Source: Tritonibacter horizontis
Lineage (GTDB): Bacteria > Pseudomonadota > Alphaproteobacteria > Rhodobacterales > Rhodobacteraceae
Direction of reading: 5' to 3'
NCBI RefSeq assembly: GCF_001518015.1
Contig: NZ_LPUY01000017.1
Span: 1 to 64,000, forward strand
Length of the DNA stretch: 64,000 nt
The translations under genes were made by a program, and so were the position numbers. The notes under the pieces are model-generated. The model searched no databases. It was not told the origin of the DNA and saw only the letters and a program-made list of their open reading frames with translations. This document shows positions 45,713 to 53,366 of the stretch, piece after piece (position 1 is the stretch's first letter; each line of letters opens with the position of its first letter).

Positions 45713-46783
45713 TCAGGCATCGTAGCTGATCACCAGCCGGTCGCTGAGCGGGTAGGACTGGCAGGACAGCACAAACCCCTTGGCGACCTCGTCATCCTCC
45801 AGCGCGTGGTTGGCGGCCATTTCGACATCGCCCTCGATCACCCGGCAGCGGCAGGTGGAGCAGACCCCGGCGCGACAGGACCAGGGCGCGTCCATCGCGT
45901 TCTCCAGCGCGGCCTCCAGCACGGTGGTGTTGCGGTCGAGCGTCACGGTGCGGGTGGCGCCGTCGAGCGTGATCGCGGCCGTTACCGGCGCGCGGGCGGC
46001 GAGCCCGGTCGCGGCGGCCTGTTGCGTCACGCGGCCGGGCTGGTTGGAGGCGAAGAGTTCAAACTTGATCTGGTCATCTGCCAGACCGGCGCTGCGCAGG
46101 GCGGCGGCAATGCCGAGCATCATCGGTTCCGGCCCGCAGATAAAGGCGGTGTCGATCGCGCCAATAGGGATCCAGCGTTCAAACAGCTGGGCGCATTTCT
46201 CTTGCGTGACGCGACCGGTGAACAGGTCCACCTCCTGCGCGTCGGTTTCCAGCACATGGATCACCGACAGACGGCCCATGTAGCGGTTCTTCAGGTCCTC
46301 GATCTCCTCGCGGAACATGATCGAGTTCACGCCCTTGTTGGCATAGACCAGCGTGAAACGTGACCGGGGTTCGGTCTGAAGCGTGGTTTTCAGGATCGAC
46401 AGCACCGGCGTGATGCCCGACCCGCCGGCAAAGCCGAGGTAGTGTTTTTCGGCGCTCGCATCGAGGGGGGTAAAGAACCGCCCCTGCGGGGGCATCGCCT
46501 CGACCGTGTCGCCGACCTTGAGCTCCGTATTGGCCCAGGTGGAAAAGGCACCGCCCTCGACCCGTTTGATGCCCACCTTCAGGAGGCCGTCGTCGCGGCC
46601 GGCACAGATCGAATAGCTGCGGCGCAGTTCGGTGCCGTCAAACGTGCGGCGGAAGGTCAGGTATTGGCCTTGGGTAAAGTCGAACGCCGCCGCAGCACCA
46701 TTGAGCGGTTTCAGCGTCACCACCACCGCGTCGCGGATGGTGTGTTTGATCTCGGTGACTTCGAGCGGGTGAAAGCGGGCCAT
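45713..46783 (-). CDS. paaE: Phenylacetyl-CoA 1,2-epoxidase reductase subunit
   Basis: PaaE feeds electrons from NADPH to the diiron epoxidase. The 356-residue protein has a ferredoxin-reductase module (LRRSYSICAG FAD-binding; GFAGGSGITPVLSILKTTL; FICGPEPMML) and a C-terminal plant-type [2Fe-2S] domain with CRAGVCSTCRCRVIEGDVEM. I mark the ATG at 46781-46783 (MARFHPL); a TTG at 46795 has a better-placed AGGAGG, so the start is uncertain by four codons. The upstream paaD stop lies at 46809. Confidence 0.93.
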   Translation of the reverse strand: MARFHPLEVTEIKHTIRDAVVVTLKPLNGAAAAFDFTQGQYLTFRRTFDGTELRRSYSICAGRDDGLLKVGIKRVEGGAFSTWANTELKVGDTVEAMPPQGRFFTPLDASAEKHYLGFAGGSGITPVLSILKTTLQTEPRSRFTLVYANKGVNSIMFREEIEDLKNRYMGRLSVIHVLETDAQEVDLFTGRVTQEKCAQLFERWIPIGAIDTAFICGPEPMMLGIAAALRSAGLADDQIKFELFASNQPGRVTQQAAATGLAARAPVTAAITLDGATRTVTLDRNTTVLEAALENAMDAPWSCRAGVCSTCRCRVIEGDVEMAANHALEDDEVAKGFVLSCQSYPLSDRLVISYDA

Positions 46784-46808
46784 CGGGCTGGTCAAGGGGC
46801 GGGCCTCC

Positions 46809-47285
46809 TCAGATACACTTGAAATAGTCGAAGGGTTCCAGACAGGCGTCGCAGCGCCAATGGGCCTTGCAGGGGGTGGAGCCGAACTGGCTGACGCGGG
46901 TCACCTTTGGGCTGGCGCAGCGCGGGCACTGGTCGGGGCCACCGGCCGGGGAGGGCGGCGCGATGCCGTAGTCGGCCAGCCGCGCGCGGCCCTTGTCCGA
47001 CAGCCAGTCGGTGGTCCAGGGCGGCGCGATCTGGGTCTTGATCGTGAGCCGGTCGATGCCGTGGGCGGCGAGTGCGGTTTTCACGTCGAGGCGAATGACC
47101 GAAGTGGCGGGGCAGCCGGAATAGGTCGGCGTCAGGGTGACGATGAGGCCGTCGTCGCTCCACTCAACATCGCGCACGATGCCGAGGTCGACGAGGGAGA
47201 TCACCGGGATTTCCGGATCGGGCACCGCGTCGAGCCAGTCCCAGATCTGCGCGAGGGAGGGCTGGTTGGATTGGGTGTCGGTCAC
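46809..47285 (-). CDS. paaD: Phenylacetyl-CoA oxygenase assembly protein PaaD
   Basis: PaaD is a DUF59/MIP18-type protein needed for Fe-S maturation in the Paa complex. The 158-residue protein has IWDWLDAVPDPEIPVISLVDLGIVRDVEW, TLTPTYSGCPATSVI and C-terminal cysteine pairs QCPRCASPK and RCDACLEPFDYFKC. I choose the GTG at 47283-47285 with GGAGG seven bases upstream. Before it lies a GC-rich structured spacer (47298-47375) separating it from paaC. Confidence 0.92.
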   Translation of the reverse strand: MTDTQSNQPSLAQIWDWLDAVPDPEIPVISLVDLGIVRDVEWSDDGLIVTLTPTYSGCPATSVIRLDVKTALAAHGIDRLTIKTQIAPPWTTDWLSDKGRARLADYGIAPPSPAGGPDQCPRCASPKVTRVSQFGSTPCKAHWRCDACLEPFDYFKCI

Positions 47286-47297
47286 AATGAACCTCCG

Positions 47298-47375
47298 GTC
47301 CGGCCGATAGGCCGGGCCACGCCCGTCCCGCCCCTCACGGGGCGGGCGCTCCACGCCCCCCCCGCCGGGCCGGAC
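47298..47375 (-). other. Structured paaC-paaD intercistronic region
   Basis: GTCCGGCC (47298-47305) pairs with GGCCGGAC (47368-47375), enclosing a perfect eight-base hairpin (47327-47334 with 47339-47346, loop TCAC). It may tune paaDE expression or mRNA decay within the operon. Confidence 0.6.
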
Positions 47376-47412
47376 GCGGCCCTCAGGGCAATAGGACAGG
47401 GCAAAGCAAACA

Positions 47413-48174
47413 TCACCACGTCGCTCCCGGATAGGCGCGCTGCATCCACTGCATGGTGGTCAGCAGATGGCCGAGATGCTCGGTGTGCATCTTGCCATCG
47501 CGGCCACCGCCACGGGCACGCCGGGCCGCCGGTAGGGTCAGCGTCGCCTCGCCCAGCACGCGGGCGAGGGTGGCGTCAAACTCCGCCCGCAGGGAGGCCG
47601 GATCGGGGGCGATGCCGGCCTCGACCAGCGCGGCATCCACCGCGTCGCTGAGGAACATCTCGCCCACGTAAGGATAGAGGTAATACAGTGCCGCCTGCAT
47701 GCGCGCGTGGCTTTCCTCGGTGCCGTCGCCAAGGCCGATCACCGTCTCGGCGGAGCGGTCCAGATGGTAGGTCGCTTCCTTCACCGCCTTGGCGGCGATG
47801 GCGGCGACACGCGCGTCAGAGGAGGAGGTCAAGGCCCGCAGTTGCAGGACGTGCCAGGCATCAAACAGGAATTGTCGCATCAGGGTCTGGCCAAAATCGC
47901 CATTCGGCATCTCGACCAGCAGCAGGTTGCGAAACTCCCAGGCATCGCGCAGAAACGCGAGGTCATCGGCGGTCTTGCCCTGTCCCTGCACCTCGGCGGC
48001 GAGGCCAAGCCACATCTGGGTCTGGCCGATCAGATCCAGCGCGGTATTGGCCAGCGCGATGTCTTCCTCCAGCGCCGGGCCATGGCCGCACCATTCGCTG
48101 GTGCGATGGCCGAGGATCAGCGTGTTGTCCCCCATCCGCAGGAGAAATTCAGCGAGCGCCTGATCCTGCGACAT
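47413..48174 (-). CDS. paaC: Phenylacetyl-CoA 1,2-epoxidase subunit PaaC
   Basis: PaaC is the structural partner of the PaaA diiron subunit. The 253-residue protein starts MSQDQALAEFLLRMGDNTLILGHRTSEWCGHGPALEEDIALANTALDLIGQTQMWL, the family's N-terminus, and contains YHLDRSAETVIGLGDGTEESHARMQ and MHTEHLGHLLTTMQWMQRAYPGATW. The PaaB stop overlaps the ATG at 48172-48174 by one base (TGATG); a GTG one codon earlier is also possible. Confidence 0.93.
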   Translation of the reverse strand: MSQDQALAEFLLRMGDNTLILGHRTSEWCGHGPALEEDIALANTALDLIGQTQMWLGLAAEVQGQGKTADDLAFLRDAWEFRNLLLVEMPNGDFGQTLMRQFLFDAWHVLQLRALTSSSDARVAAIAAKAVKEATYHLDRSAETVIGLGDGTEESHARMQAALYYLYPYVGEMFLSDAVDAALVEAGIAPDPASLRAEFDATLARVLGEATLTLPAARRARGGGRDGKMHTEHLGHLLTTMQWMQRAYPGATW

Positions 48175-48458
48175 CACATCGCCCCCACGTCATCGGGAAT
48201 GTCGAAAAAGGACGGGTGGCGGTAGACCTTGCTTTCGGACGGGTCGTACATCGGCCCCTTGTCCGAGGGGGAGGAGGCGGTGATCGCCTCCGCCTCGACA
48301 ACCCAGATCGACACCCCTTCATTGCGGCGGGTGTAGACGTCGCGGGCGTTCTTGATCGCCATTTCGGCGTCAGCGGCGTGCAGGCTGCCAACGTGACGGT
48401 GGCTGAGGCCATGCTGGCCGCGGATGAAGATTTCCCAGAGGGGCCATTCGGTTTTCAT
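48174..48458 (-). CDS. paaB: Phenylacetyl-CoA 1,2-epoxidase subunit PaaB
   Basis: PaaB is a small bridging subunit of the epoxidase. The 94-residue protein MKTEWPLWEIFIRGQHGLSHRHVGSLHAADAEMAIKNARDVYTRRNEGVSIWVVEA and GPMYDPSESKVYRHPSFFDIP match the family closely, at standard length. Its stop overlaps the paaC start. It lies 89 bases after paaA. Confidence 0.95.
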   Translation of the reverse strand: MKTEWPLWEIFIRGQHGLSHRHVGSLHAADAEMAIKNARDVYTRRNEGVSIWVVEAEAITASSPSDKGPMYDPSESKVYRHPSFFDIPDDVGAM

Positions 48459-48547
48459 GGTCTGTCCTTTCGGTGCTGAGACAGGCCGCGCCCCAGTGAA
48501 GAAGGCGCGCGGGGCTGCCGCAGGGCATGTCAAAACGTGACGGGCGC

Positions 48548-49540
48548 CTATTCCGCCGCCGTCTTGCGGGCGCGTTTCTTCTCGGCATGGGCCATCAGCC
48601 CGTCGCGCACCCAGGCGCCGTTGTCCCAGGCGGCGTTGCGGGCCGCCAGGCGGTCCACATTGCAGGGACCGTTGCCCTTGAGCACCTCGAAGAACTCTTC
48701 CCAATCGGGTTCGGAGAAGTCGTAGCCGCCCTTGTCCGCGTTCCATTTGAGGTTTTCATCCGGCACCCGGAGCCCGAGGTAATCCGCCTGCGGCACGGTC
48801 TGGTCGACGAATTTCTGCCGCAGCTCGTCATTGGTGTTCATCTTGATTCGCCAGGCCATCGACTGCGCCGAATGGACTGAATCCTTGTCGGAGGGGCCGA
48901 ACATCATCAGCGAGGGGAACCAGAACCGGTTCAGCGCATCCTGCGCCATCGCCTTTTGCTGGGGCGTGCCCTTTGCCATCTTCATCATGATGTCAAAGCC
49001 CTGACGCTGGTGAAAGCTCTCTTCCTTGCAGATGCGGATCATGGCGCGGGAATAGGGGCCGAAGGAGGTCCGTTGCAGCGGCACCTGGTTCATAATGGCG
49101 GCGCCATCCACCAGCCAGCCGACCGCGCCCATATCGGCCCAGGTCAGGGTCGGGTAGTTGAAGATCGACGAATATTTCATCCGCCCGTCCAGCAGCATCC
49201 GGGTCATCTCGTCGCGGGAAATACCCAGCGTTTCGGCGGCTCCATAGAGATAGAGCCCATGGCCGGCCTCGTCCTGCACCTTAGCCAGCAGGATCGCCTT
49301 GCGTTCCAGCGTCGGCGCGCGGGTGATCCAGTTGCCCTCGGGCAGCTGGCCGACGATTTCGGAATGGGCATGCTGGCCGATCTGGCGGATCAGCGTCTTG
49401 CGATACCCCTCGGGCATCCAGTCCTTCGGCTCGATCTTCTCGCCCGCGTCGATGCGATCCTGAAAGGCGGCGTCTTCGGGCGACATATCCGCCCGCGACA
49501 TCACGCCCTTGCCGGTCGATTTGACCATTTGCGCGTACAT
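48548..49540 (-). CDS. paaA: Phenylacetyl-CoA 1,2-epoxidase catalytic subunit PaaA
   Basis: PaaA holds the diiron site that epoxidises the aromatic ring of phenylacetyl-CoA. The 330-residue protein has [20 protein letters not shown] (metal-binding E and H), [18 protein letters not shown] (second E-x-x-H) and [24 protein letters not shown]. It is the first gene of paaABCDE and has GGAGG before the ATG. No PaaG, PaaZ or ligase is in the window, so the rest of the pathway must be elsewhere. Confidence 0.96.
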   Translation of the reverse strand: MYAQMVKSTGKGVMSRADMSPEDAAFQDRIDAGEKIEPKDWMPEGYRKTLIRQIGQHAHSEIVGQLPEGNWITRAPTLERKAILLAKVQDEAGHGLYLYGAAETLGISRDEMTRMLLDGRMKYSSIFNYPTLTWADMGAVGWLVDGAAIMNQVPLQRTSFGPYSRAMIRICKEESFHQRQGFDIMMKMAKGTPQQKAMAQDALNRFWFPSLMMFGPSDKDSVHSAQSMAWRIKMNTNDELRQKFVDQTVPQADYLGLRVPDENLKWNADKGGYDFSEPDWEEFFEVLKGNGPCNVDRLAARNAAWDNGAWVRDGLMAHAEKKRARKTAAE

Positions 49541-49876
49541 GGCTGGTTCCTCCGGTGCGGTCAGGGGAGCAGCAGCCGTGGCCCCTGAACAGGCTCAGTC
49601 CCGCGCAGTCTAGGCGCGGCTTTGATTCGGCTCAAGATGAAATGTAACAGAAATAGATGTTTTCTGAATTTTGTGTAACGTAAATTGCGATACCTCCCAC
49701 GGCCGGCGCGTCGCAACCGATAACCCACCGTAAAAATAAGAAAATTGTGACAGTCCCGAGACTCAGGCGCATAGTCTGCGGCATGATAGCTGCACTGGAA
49801 ACCGAGTCGCTGTGGCTCGGCTGACAGGTCAGACTGAAGAAACCCTGAGGATAAGAGGAAGAACAGGCTGCCCGAA
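49541..49876. other. Divergent paaA / AtuA-gene promoter region
   Basis: This 336-base region is AT-rich near paaA (49630-49700) and must hold promoters for both operons. A CAGAAA-N7-TTTCTG inverted repeat lies at 49648-49666. I see no gene; the minus-strand reading frame at 49632-49937 lacks support. Confidence 0.5.
49648..49666. promoter_or_regulatory. CAGAAA-N7-TTTCTG inverted repeat upstream of paaA
   Basis: Perfect six-base arms surround a seven-base spacer, about 108 bases upstream of the paaA start. It may be the operator of a PaaR/TetR-type regulator, which is not encoded here. Confidence 0.4.
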
Positions 49877-51685
49877 TTGAGTAACGTTCTGCGTATCGGC
49901 GGCGCCTGCGGATATTGGGGCGACGCCGCGCATTCAACCCCGCAACTTTTGGCGACGGGCCAGATCGACGTTTTGGTCTATGACTACCTGGCCGAGATCA
50001 CCATGGCGGTGCTGGCGCGGGCGCGGGCCCGCGATGCGAAGGCCGGTTTCGTGCCGGATTTCCTGCATGACGCGTTGGTGCCGAACCTGAAACGCATCTC
50101 CGATCAGGGGGTCAAGGTGATCACCAATGCCGGCGGGGTCAATCCGGCGGCGCTGGCCACCGCGACGCGGGAGGTGATCAAACGGGCCGGGCTGTCACTG
50201 CGGGTGGCGGTCATCGCGGGTGACGATCTGATCACCCAGGCGCCGGAGTTGGTCAAGCGCGCGCCCATCGACATGTTCACCAAAGCTCCCTTTCCACAGG
50301 CCGAGGCGATCGTCAGCATCCATGCGGAAATCGGCGCCAAGGCCGTCGCGGCGGCGCTGGAAGAGGGGGCCGATATCGTCATTACCGGCCGCTGCGACGA
50401 AACCGCCCTGACGCTGGGGGCCGCCATCCACCGGTTCGGCTGGCATATCCGCGATCACAACTACCTTGCCGGTGGCGCGTTGGCGGGGCATGTGCTGTCG
50501 GGGAGCGTCCAGGCCACGGGCGGCAATTTCACCGATTGGGACGCCGTCACATCCGGCATCGACACGCTGGGCTACCCGATCGCCGAGATCGCCGGCGATG
50601 GCAGCTTTGTGCTGACAAAACCCGAAGGAACCGGTGGACTGGTCAGTCGCGGCACCGTCAGCGAGCAGATTCTCTGCGAGATCGACAATCCGCAGTCCTA
50701 TGTGGTGCCCGATGTGGTCTGCGATTTCTCCGAGGTCAAGGTGGAGCAGATCGGCCCCGACCGGGTGCAGGTGCGCGGCGCCCGTGGCAATCCCTCGCCC
50801 GACCACTACCGAACCTGCGTGAGTTGGGCCGACGGGTTCAAGGTCGGCCAGTATTTCCCCTTTTACGGTCAAGGGGCGGAGCAAAAGGCCGAGCGGTTCG
50901 CCGAGGCGGCCCTGGCCAAGGCCTCGGCCATTCTGGAGTCCCGTAAAATGCAGGGCTTCAGTCACAGCAGCGTTGAATTCCATGGCAGTGAAGCCCAATT
51001 CGGCGCGCTGCGGGCCACTGACGCCGTGCGCGATGTGGTCGTCAAAATCGCCGTGCGCCATGCCGAGGCCGCCGGGGCCATGACCTTTCTCAAGGCCGTG
51101 AATGGTCTTGCAATGGCCGCGCCGCCCGGACTGTGCGGCTATGCCGGGTCGGCGCCACGCCCGACGTCGGTGCTGTCGCTGTTTTCCTTTCTGATGCCCA
51201 AATCCGAGGTGCCGCTGACGGTCCAGGTCGGAACCGATTTTGAGCGCAAGCTGACCAGCCCCAGGACCGCCCTGCCAGAAGAGCCAAAGCCGCCGAAATC
51301 ACATGTTCCGCCGCGCGCGCCGATGTCGCGGGGGGCGGTGGTGTCGGTGCCGCTGTCGCGTCTGGCCTGGGCGCGCAGTGGCGATCTGGGGGATACCGTC
51401 AATCTCGGCGTGATCGCACGCCAGCCGGAGCAGCTGCCGTGGATCTGGGCCGGGCTCAGCATCGGACATCTGGAACGTGTCTTCGGGCACCTGATGGAAG
51501 AGGGCAGCATGACCCGCCATTTCGTTCCCGGCATGGCGGCCGTAAATATTACCCTGACAAAGGCGCTGGCCGGCGGGGGCACGTCCTCCCTGCGCAGTGA
51601 CCCGCAGGGCAGAGGGTTCGCGCAGCTGCTGCTTGCTGCGCCGATATCGGTGGATTGGTCGCTGCTGGGGAGTAGCGAGCAATGA
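49877..51685 (+). CDS. AtuA-family protein (acyclic terpene utilisation, DUF1446) with fused C-terminal domain
   Basis: The 602-residue protein starts VLRIGGACGYWGDAAHSTPQLLATGQIDVLVYDYLAEITMAVLARARARD, the AtuA/DUF1446 N-terminus, with VITNAGGVNP, IVITGRCDETALTLGAAIH and GYPIAEI. Its C-terminal 110 residues (SRLAWARSGDLGDTVNLGVIAR) form the AtuA-like ferredoxin-fold domain, often a separate protein. The biochemical role is unknown; in Pseudomonas, AtuA accompanies geranyl-CoA carboxylase. The start is a TTG with a weak ribosome site, chosen because the family N-terminus begins here. A carboxyltransferase and a biotin carboxylase follow. Confidence 0.85.
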   Translation: MSNVLRIGGACGYWGDAAHSTPQLLATGQIDVLVYDYLAEITMAVLARARARDAKAGFVPDFLHDALVPNLKRISDQGVKVITNAGGVNPAALATATREVIKRAGLSLRVAVIAGDDLITQAPELVKRAPIDMFTKAPFPQAEAIVSIHAEIGAKAVAAALEEGADIVITGRCDETALTLGAAIHRFGWHIRDHNYLAGGALAGHVLSGSVQATGGNFTDWDAVTSGIDTLGYPIAEIAGDGSFVLTKPEGTGGLVSRGTVSEQILCEIDNPQSYVVPDVVCDFSEVKVEQIGPDRVQVRGARGNPSPDHYRTCVSWADGFKVGQYFPFYGQGAEQKAERFAEAALAKASAILESRKMQGFSHSSVEFHGSEAQFGALRATDAVRDVVVKIAVRHAEAAGAMTFLKAVNGLAMAAPPGLCGYAGSAPRPTSVLSLFSFLMPKSEVPLTVQVGTDFERKLTSPRTALPEEPKPPKSHVPPRAPMSRGAVVSVPLSRLAWARSGDLGDTVNLGVIARQPEQLPWIWAGLSIGHLERVFGHLMEEGSMTRHFVPGMAAVNITLTKALAGGGTSSLRSDPQGRGFAQLLLAAPISVDWSLLGSSEQ

Positions 51686-51749
51686 GGGTAACGAAGCTGT
51701 CAGCGGCAGCTCGGTGGGGGCCGAGTTTCAGATCTGAAAGGAGACTGTT

Positions 51750-53366
51750 ATGAATGCCGTCTACAGCAGGATTACCCCCACGGACACCGGCCTGTCGCAC
51801 AATCGTGCCGAGATGGAGGCGCTGATCGCCAGAATGCGCCGACTGGAGGCGCGGGCGGCGGCCAAAAGCGCAGAAAAACACCAGTTATATGAACGACGCG
51901 GCCAGCTCTCACCCCGGGACAGGCTGGCCGCGCTTCTGGATCCCGGGCTGCCGTTTCTCGAACTTTTCAACATGATTTCCTATCTGGTCGACGACCCGGA
52001 CCCGGCGACCTCGGTGCCGGGGGCGTCGATGATCGCCGGCATCGGGTTTGTCGCTGGGGTGCGGGTCATGGTCTGCGTCGATGATGCTGCCATCATGGGT
52101 GGCGCGCGAACGCGGAAAACGGCGGACAAGTTGCTGGGGCTTGTGACCATCGCAGGGCGGCAGAAACTGCCCTTTCTCTTTCTGATGGACAGCATCGGCA
52201 CGGACCCGATGCGCGACGGAGTGGAGAGCTGGGCCCGCGCCGGGGACTGTCTTGGCGCCTTTGCGCGGCTGTCGGCTGCGGGCGTTCCGGTGGTCACGGT
52301 CCTGCATGGTGTGGCAACGGCGGCAGAGGCCTGTCTGGCCGGGGGCGCGGATCATGTGATTGCCGTTCGTGGCCGGGGCCAGGCGATGCTGGCCGGGGCC
52401 GCCGCGGTTCAGGCGCTGACCGGCGAAGAGGTCGGCGGCGCGGCTCTGGGTGGTGCGCAGATGCATGCGGAGGTCACCGGGCTGGTCGATGATCTGGCCG
52501 CCAGCGATGCCGATGCGGTGGCCATCGCCCGCCGCTGGGTCGAGGGCCTGCACTGGCAGACCTGTACCGGCCCGCGTGCGCCTTATGCGGCGCCGGCCTA
52601 CCCGCCGGATGACATCCTGAATGTGGTCAGCGCGGATTACCGCAATCCGTTTGACATGACAGAGCTGGCGCTGCGGCTGGTGGATGGCGGATCCCTGCGG
52701 CGTTTCAAGCCGGAATACGGCATGGCCCTGCCGTGCTGGCAGGCGCGGATCATGGGGCATGATGTGGGCCTGCTTGGCAACAACGGACCGCTTGACCCGG
52801 AGGGGGGCCGCAAGGCCTGCCAGTTCCTGCAGGCCATGGAGCGCGCGGATACTCCGATGATTTTCCTCAACAATACAACAGGCACCGCGCTTGGCTCCCG
52901 GTCGGAGCGGGCGGGGATGATCCCGCAAGCCGCGCGTATGATACGGGCCGTGGCCACCCTGAGTGTGCCCAAAATCGCGCTTCTGGTCGGCGCCAGTTTC
53001 GGGGTGGGCAATAGTGGCATGGGGGGGCAGGGCGCGGGGGCGGATTTTCTGTTCTCCTGGCCGAATGCCCGCAGCGGCGCCCTGGCCAGCGGCCACGCGG
53101 CCCTGACCATGGAACAGGTCGCCCGCCGCACTGCCGCCCGCTGTGGCCGCGGCATTGACGAGGCGCGCCTTGGTCGCCAGCGCGACGCGGTGCTGCGCCA
53201 TTTTGACCGGCAGTCGGAGGCGTTCTTCACTTCCGGTCAGGGGTTGGACATGGGGATGATTGACCCGCGCGACAGCCGCCGGGTGATCGGGATCTGTCTG
53301 GACACCTGCCAGGAGGCGCGGGCGCGACAGCTGCGCGCTGGAGGGGACCGGAGTGTGCGGGCATGA
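51750..53366 (+). CDS. Acyl-CoA carboxylase carboxyltransferase (beta subunit) with altered N-domain loop
   Basis: The 538-residue protein has the crotonase-like double fold of carboxyltransferases such as geranyl- and methylcrotonyl-CoA carboxylase beta subunits. The C-domain is well kept (VPKIALLVGASFGVGNSGMGGQGAGADFLFSWPNARSG; IFLNNTTGTALG). In the N-domain, where relatives have DSGGA(R/N), this reads DSIGTDP (residues 147-153), so one oxyanion-loop glycine is changed. It has AAAGGAG upstream and overlaps the biotin carboxylase start by four bases (ATGA). The substrate is unknown. Confidence 0.87.
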   Translation: MNAVYSRITPTDTGLSHNRAEMEALIARMRRLEARAAAKSAEKHQLYERRGQLSPRDRLAALLDPGLPFLELFNMISYLVDDPDPATSVPGASMIAGIGFVAGVRVMVCVDDAAIMGGARTRKTADKLLGLVTIAGRQKLPFLFLMDSIGTDPMRDGVESWARAGDCLGAFARLSAAGVPVVTVLHGVATAAEACLAGGADHVIAVRGRGQAMLAGAAAVQALTGEEVGGAALGGAQMHAEVTGLVDDLAASDADAVAIARRWVEGLHWQTCTGPRAPYAAPAYPPDDILNVVSADYRNPFDMTELALRLVDGGSLRRFKPEYGMALPCWQARIMGHDVGLLGNNGPLDPEGGRKACQFLQAMERADTPMIFLNNTTGTALGSRSERAGMIPQAARMIRAVATLSVPKIALLVGASFGVGNSGMGGQGAGADFLFSWPNARSGALASGHAALTMEQVARRTAARCGRGIDEARLGRQRDAVLRHFDRQSEAFFTSGQGLDMGMIDPRDSRRVIGICLDTCQEARARQLRAGGDRSVRA

